From RGIG5612 sp017511185 (GTDB lineage Bacteria; Bacillota; Clostridia; Lachnospirales; Lachnospiraceae), in the NCBI GenBank assembly GCA_017511185.1, contig JAFWLF010000107.1, forward strand, positions 1 to 64,000: a DNA stretch of 64,000 bases. Direction: 5' to 3'. The notes beneath the pieces are model-generated. The model saw only the letters and a list, made by a program, of their open reading frames with translations, ran no database searches and had not been told where the DNA came from. The position numbers and the translations under genes are program-made. Every line of letters starts with the position of its first letter. Position 1 is the first letter of the stretch. Shown here in pieces: positions 61,501 through 64,000 of the stretch.

Positions 61501-62265
61501 AAAGCAACTCTTTCCACCTGTATCTGTACGCGTGACGATATCATGCTGTATCTGATCTCAAAAGGAGTAGAACCGGCGTTATCCTTTAATATCATGGAAC
61601 AAGTCAGAAAAGGAAACGTGGCTAAGGGCAAAGTAAAAACGTGGCCTGAATGGGAAAAGACCATGAAAGAAAATGGTGTCCCGGACTGGTATCTGTGGTC
61701 CTGTACCAAGATTCAGTACATGTTCCCAAAAGCACATGCCGTGGCATATGTCATGATGGCTTACCGGATCGCCTACTATAAGATATTCTATCCGTTGGAA
61801 TATTATGCTGCTTTCTTCAGTATCCGTGCAGCTTCTTTTGATTATGAGAAGATGTGTCAGGGACTGGACAGACTGAGACAGGAAATGGAGCTGATCAAAG
61901 GACGGGTCGACATGGGAACGGCATCACCAAAGGACCAGGATCTTTTGAAGTATATGTATAACGTGGAAGAAATGTATGCAAGGGGATTTGAATTCCTGCC
62001 GATCGATATTTATAAAGCAGGAGGCAGCCGATTCAAAATTTTTGATGGAAAGATCATGCCTGCGTTTGAAGCAATTGAAGGAATGGGAGAAAAGGCAGCC
62101 TGCGCACTGGAAGAAGAAGCTCAAAAAGGGCACTTTACTTCCAGGGAAGATCTGAAGATCCGTACCAAGCTGTCCAGCACCTTAACGGATAAGTTATACC
62201 AGTTAGGAATACTGGGAGACATGCCTGAATCCAGTCAGCTTTCCATTCTGGATTTTCTGAAATAA
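58576..62265 (+). CDS. polC: DNA polymerase III PolC-type without the inserted 3'-5' exonuclease domain
   Basis: Replicative polymerase alpha subunit of Firmicutes (1229 aa; usual 1430-1500). Short N-terminal domain (1-125), OB domain (about 150-240), PHP domain with HLHTQYSDMDAL at 256-267, ITDHG at 290-294, GVEAY at 319-323, GSACVMGELYD and ATGDVHFLNPED. Between the two PHP parts, where PolC normally carries a roughly 170-aa DEDD exonuclease (DVETTG motif), there is only an acidic linker, residues about 326-373. Then palm/fingers with GSRGSVGSSL and PDIDLNFSG, and the normal C-terminus. Frame uninterrupted. Confidence 0.96.
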   Translation: MKFFEVFKTLSVGEELFALFESMEVLSVTQVKTGNYLRIRLRDGHPLSSISIRQMEEAIRSQVLQEMMSVRIEYENGYEYAEVGSGTYENPEDNRRVAQPKAALAQSSEAAPKSAAGTKKKWTSKSKKTDPGMIYGKDFQGEPMEISDCITEMRNVILRGTIFEKELSVTKNNFKILKLSITDRTDSISLKMFLREGEEKLPDAFKEGMTIEVCGNIEYDNFEGEILMTRVTGIREGKDADEARMDNAPKKRVELHLHTQYSDMDALTPVNDLLDKAVKWGHKAVAITDHGVVQGFTDAFHKLQAMSDPDFKVIYGVEAYIVDDMDDPIVQDPDSPEDIELRRESAIPDEIPKVIDPAEEERIEKVKKDKYYHAILLAKNETGRRNLYRLVSYSHINYFSRRPRIPKSVLNKYREGLILGSACVMGELYDGILSGESQERIAELVNYYDYLEIQPVANNMFLVRNYERNHDPIYRSAHKEIKGHMRKNADEIRAINKQIYDLGKQYGKPVVATGDVHFLNPEDEILRHIILDSQKYSDADDPGPFYFRTTEEMLQEFDYLGPDIAYEIVVENTNMIADMIEKIEPVRPDKCPPVIENSDENLRAICYETAHSMYGPDLPEIVVNRLEKELNSIISNGYSVMYIIARELVQKSNSDGYLVGSRGSVGSSLAATMSGITEVNPLKPHYRCPSCFYSDFDSEEVEAYAGGAGCDMPDKLCPVCGTPLIKDGFDIPFETFLGFKGDKEPDIDLNFSGEYQSHAHDYTEVIFGKGHTFRAGTISTLQDKTVYGYVKGYFERHNRSIRKCEMNRLIKGCTGVKRSTGQHPGGIVVLPHGEEIYSFTPVQFPANDAGKHTVTTHFEYHSIDHNLLKLDILGHDDPTMIRMLEDLTGFDAKSIKLDDPSVMKLFDGTEVLGITPEDIEHPLGTLGVPEFGTDFVMQMLLDTKPKNFSDLVRIAGLSHGTDVWLGNAETLVKEGKATLSTCICTRDDIMLYLISKGVEPALSFNIMEQVRKGNVAKGKVKTWPEWEKTMKENGVPDWYLWSCTKIQYMFPKAHAVAYVMMAYRIAYYKIFYPLEYYAAFFSIRAASFDYEKMCQGLDRLRQEMELIKGRVDMGTASPKDQDLLKYMYNVEEMYARGFEFLPIDIYKAGGSRFKIFDGKIMPAFEAIEGMGEKAACALEEEAQKGHFTSREDLKIRTKLSSTLTDKLYQLGILGDMPESSQLSILDFLK

Positions 62266-62294
62266 AAAGTCTTTTCTAACAAGAGAAAAACTTA

Positions 62295-62300
62295 TATAAT
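62295..62300 (+). promoter_or_regulatory. Probable -10 box of nitroreductase gene
   Basis: TATAAT 34 bases before the start codon; the expected -35 position (62272-62277, TTTTCT) is poor. A short CTTTTCT/AGAGAAAA hairpin that may terminate polC lies at 62271-62289. Confidence 0.45.
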
Positions 62301-62334
62301 CTTACTAATAATCGGAGAAAGAAAGGATACACGT

Positions 62335-63129
62335 ATGTTAACGATTGAAAAGGATTTATGTATTCAATGCGGTACCTGTGTGAACGAATGCTTCCAGGAC
62401 TGTCTGAAACTGGAAGATGGAGAACTGAAATATGATGAGAGCCGCTGCATCTTCTGCGGACATTGTCTTTCTGTCTGCCCGAGAGATGTCATTATGATCG
62501 ACGGTGATGGATACAATATTGAAGATGTGGAAGAGTTTTCATTCTATGAAAATACGCCGATCCAGTTCGTCAGAAGAGATATTATGATGCGGCGGAGCGT
62601 TCGTTCCTTTAACGAGGATCCTGTTTCGGAAGAATCTTTGAATCTTATCATCGAAGCAGCAAAATATGCGCCAACTGCAAAGAACTGTCAGAGAAATGCC
62701 CTGAAGGTAGTGACAGATCCGGAAGCAGTTGATGAATTGCTGGTTGATATTATGGAAGAGATCGGCGAGATCGGCAAAGCTAAAATGAGAGAAAACCCGG
62801 AGGTGGCGGCTTTCTTCCTGAGTAAATACAGAGAGTTTAACGAAGATAAAGTGGATGGTCTGTTTTATGGGGCTCCGGTTATCATCATGGTTTTTTCTCC
62901 TACAGAAGTTGATGGAGCGCTTTGTGCTGCAACCATGGGGCGCATGATCGAAACTGTCGGATTAGGCTATTGTTATATCAAACTGGCAGCAGAACCGATG
63001 AATACACCGAAACTTCGTCAGAAATACAACATCCCGGATGATCTGCACTGTGTGCTTGCACTGGCTGTCGGACATTATGATGCAGAGTATTTCTGTTCTG
63101 TACCTAGAAAAGACCTTCCACTGCTATAG
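62335..63129 (+). CDS. Ferredoxin-nitroreductase fusion
   Basis: A 264-aa redox protein. The N-terminal 55 residues bind two [4Fe-4S] clusters (CIQCGTCVNEC and CIFCGHCLSVCP); the rest is a nitroreductase domain starting at MMRRSVRSF with FMN-binding AAKYAPTAKNCQ and GLGYCYIKLAA. Electron flow probably runs from clusters to FMN to an unknown substrate. AAAGGA precedes ATG 62335. Confidence 0.92.
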   Translation: MLTIEKDLCIQCGTCVNECFQDCLKLEDGELKYDESRCIFCGHCLSVCPRDVIMIDGDGYNIEDVEEFSFYENTPIQFVRRDIMMRRSVRSFNEDPVSEESLNLIIEAAKYAPTAKNCQRNALKVVTDPEAVDELLVDIMEEIGEIGKAKMRENPEVAAFFLSKYREFNEDKVDGLFYGAPVIIMVFSPTEVDGALCAATMGRMIETVGLGYCYIKLAAEPMNTPKLRQKYNIPDDLHCVLALAVGHYDAEYFCSVPRKDLPLL

Positions 63130-63140
63130 GATTCATTTAT

Positions 63141-63836
63141 ATGATTTTTGTGACCGGTGACACCCATCGGCTGATGGATGTCAAAAAAATCGATCTGGAG
63201 AACTTCAGTGAACAAACGATGCTGACCCGAAATGATTATCTGATCATTGCGGGAGATTTTGGCGGGGTCTGGACCGGAAATGAAAAAGATGACGCGGTCC
63301 TGGACTTTCATGAAAATCGTAATTACACAACATTGTTTGTGGGCGGCAATCATGAAAATTATGATGCTCTGGAGCGCTATCCGATCGAAGAGTGGAACGG
63401 TGGAAAAGTACGCCGGATCAGGGAACATATTTTGTATCTGATGAATGGTCAGATCTTCACCATCGATGGGATCCGCTTTTTCATCATGGGCGGGGCAACC
63501 AGCGTGGATAAGATCTTCCGAATCGAAGGAGAAAGCTGGTGGCCGCAGGAAGAACCGGATAAGGAAGTGTTTCAGGAAGCGTTCGATAATCTGGGAAAAA
63601 TCGGAAATAAGGTAGACTATGTGATCACACATACAATTCCTGAAAAAGTCCGACGGACGGTGTTTGAAGCATATTCTGATTTTGTGAATTATGACAGCAG
63701 CGTGGAACGGTTTCTGGATCTCATTATGGAAAATGTTGTTTTTGAAAAATGGTTTGCAGGACACATTCATATTGATCGTGAGTTTCCGGAATACCGTCTC
63801 AGGATCTTGTATAACGGGGTCGTGAAAATAGGATAA
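63141..63836 (+). CDS. Calcineurin-like metallophosphoesterase
   Basis: A 231-aa phosphoesterase. Metal motifs in order: GDTHR near 6-10 (Asp7, His9), AGDFGG near 38, GGNHEN near 69, THT near 164 and GHIHID near 208. The last resembles the usual GHxH. It begins 11 bases after the nitroreductase with no good ribosome site. Substrate unknown. Confidence 0.87.
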   Translation: MIFVTGDTHRLMDVKKIDLENFSEQTMLTRNDYLIIAGDFGGVWTGNEKDDAVLDFHENRNYTTLFVGGNHENYDALERYPIEEWNGGKVRRIREHILYLMNGQIFTIDGIRFFIMGGATSVDKIFRIEGESWWPQEEPDKEVFQEAFDNLGKIGNKVDYVITHTIPEKVRRTVFEAYSDFVNYDSSVERFLDLIMENVVFEKWFAGHIHIDREFPEYRLRILYNGVVKIG

Positions 63837-63843
63837 AAAGTCC

Positions 63844-63872
63844 TTGCCATTTTGGAAGCGTTCCCTTATACT
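63844..63872 (+). promoter_or_regulatory. tRNA-Glu promoter
   Basis: TTGCCA at 63844-63849, 17 bases, TATACT at 63867-63872; 15 bases before the tRNA. Confidence 0.75.
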
Positions 63873-63887
63873 ATCGAAGTACGTTCT

Positions 63888-63959
63888 GGCTCGTTGGTCA
63901 AGTGGTTAAGACGCCGCCCTCTCAAGGCGGAATCAGGAGTTCAATTCTCCTACGAGCTG
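63888..63959 (+). tRNA. tRNA-Glu (CTC)
   Basis: A 72-nt cloverleaf: acceptor GGCTCGT/ACGAGCT with a G1-U72 wobble, anticodon stem CCGCC/GGCGG with loop CTCTCAA (CTC), T-loop AGTTCAATTCT, discriminator G. CCA not encoded. Confidence 0.93.
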
Positions 63960-63962
63960 CAC

Positions 63963-63992
63963 AAAAAGTTCCCTTTACGGGAACTTTTTTAA
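63963..63992 (+). terminator. Intrinsic terminator after tRNA-Glu
   Basis: Perfect 11-bp AAAAAGTTCCC/GGGAACTTTTT stem with 5-base loop and T run. Confidence 0.95.
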
Positions 63993-64000
63993 TATAAAAA

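Noticed and set aside
1..64000. CRISPR arrays, prophage, transposases, biosynthetic cluster
   Set aside because: No regularly spaced repeats, phage structural genes, transposase motifs or NRPS/PKS/RiPP enzymes were seen; the CPBP protease has no convincing peptide precursor beside it.

Overview
The window is chromosomal DNA of a low- to mid-GC Gram-positive anaerobe, most likely class Clostridia (Lachnospiraceae or a near relative; family not proven). Grounds: a PolC-type replicase, RNase J, mini-RNase III, IreB, PrmA/RsmE/MtaB beside dnaJ, a CIRCE operator, strong AGGAGG ribosome sites, pyruvate carboxylase, a FeoA-FeoB fusion and the order pyrH-frr-uppS-cdsA-dxr-rseP-ispG-polC. I see no prophage, IS element, CRISPR array or rRNA operon. 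Most genes are on the + strand.

Layout. 1-8.8 kb: 3' end of dnaJ, a patatin-like lipase, a non-coding stretch with a metal-regulator-like double operator, then prmA, rsmE, cysteine desulfurase, thiI, an AlkD-like gene and mtaB (protein and RNA modification, sulfur delivery, alkylation repair). 8.9-14.8 kb: ireB-ruvX-DUF1292, RNase J, a MltG-like membrane stub, then a trmR/trhP-type tRNA wobble-uridine pair. 14.8-17.8 kb: CPBP protease, an unusual acyl carrier protein, phosphate acyltransferase, nadE, tRNA-Met. 18-23.2 kb: divergent alpha/beta hydrolase, then ispF, cysS, mrnC, rlmB and a split chromate transporter. 23.3-26.6 kb: accessory enzymes (cupin, metallo-beta-lactamase fold, double flavodoxin, GNAT). 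26.7-33.2 kb: repeat cluster at tRNA-Leu, pyruvate carboxylase, feoAB. 33.2-38.2 kb: GtrA, tRNA-Thr, a PrsA-like lipoprotein, a CsbB-like glycosyltransferase and YfhO, which together look like an extracytoplasmic polymer-glycosylation system.

38.3-64 kb: rpsB-tsf is separated from pyrH-frr by about 12 kb of accessory genes (MATE, GltS-like symporter, PlsC-like acyltransferase, a five-gene branched-chain amino acid type ABC transporter, CIRCE-controlled hsp20, tRNA-Pro, a second MATE facing a TetR regulator). The envelope/isoprenoid/replication operon pyrH to polC follows, then a ferredoxin-nitroreductase, a phosphoesterase and tRNA-Glu.

Most notable: (i) PolC has an intact PHP domain but no inserted DEDD proofreading exonuclease; (ii) a perfect-spacing promoter with two DtxR/MntR-like boxes drives no ORF, and the RNA it would make carries an anti-Shine-Dalgarno tract inside a switchable stem; (iii) four genes have a -10 box 7-9 nt before the start codon and no ribosome site, the layout of leaderless mRNAs; (iv) three copies of a 22-25 bp repeat in both orientations abut a tRNA-Leu with the unusual anticodon AAG.
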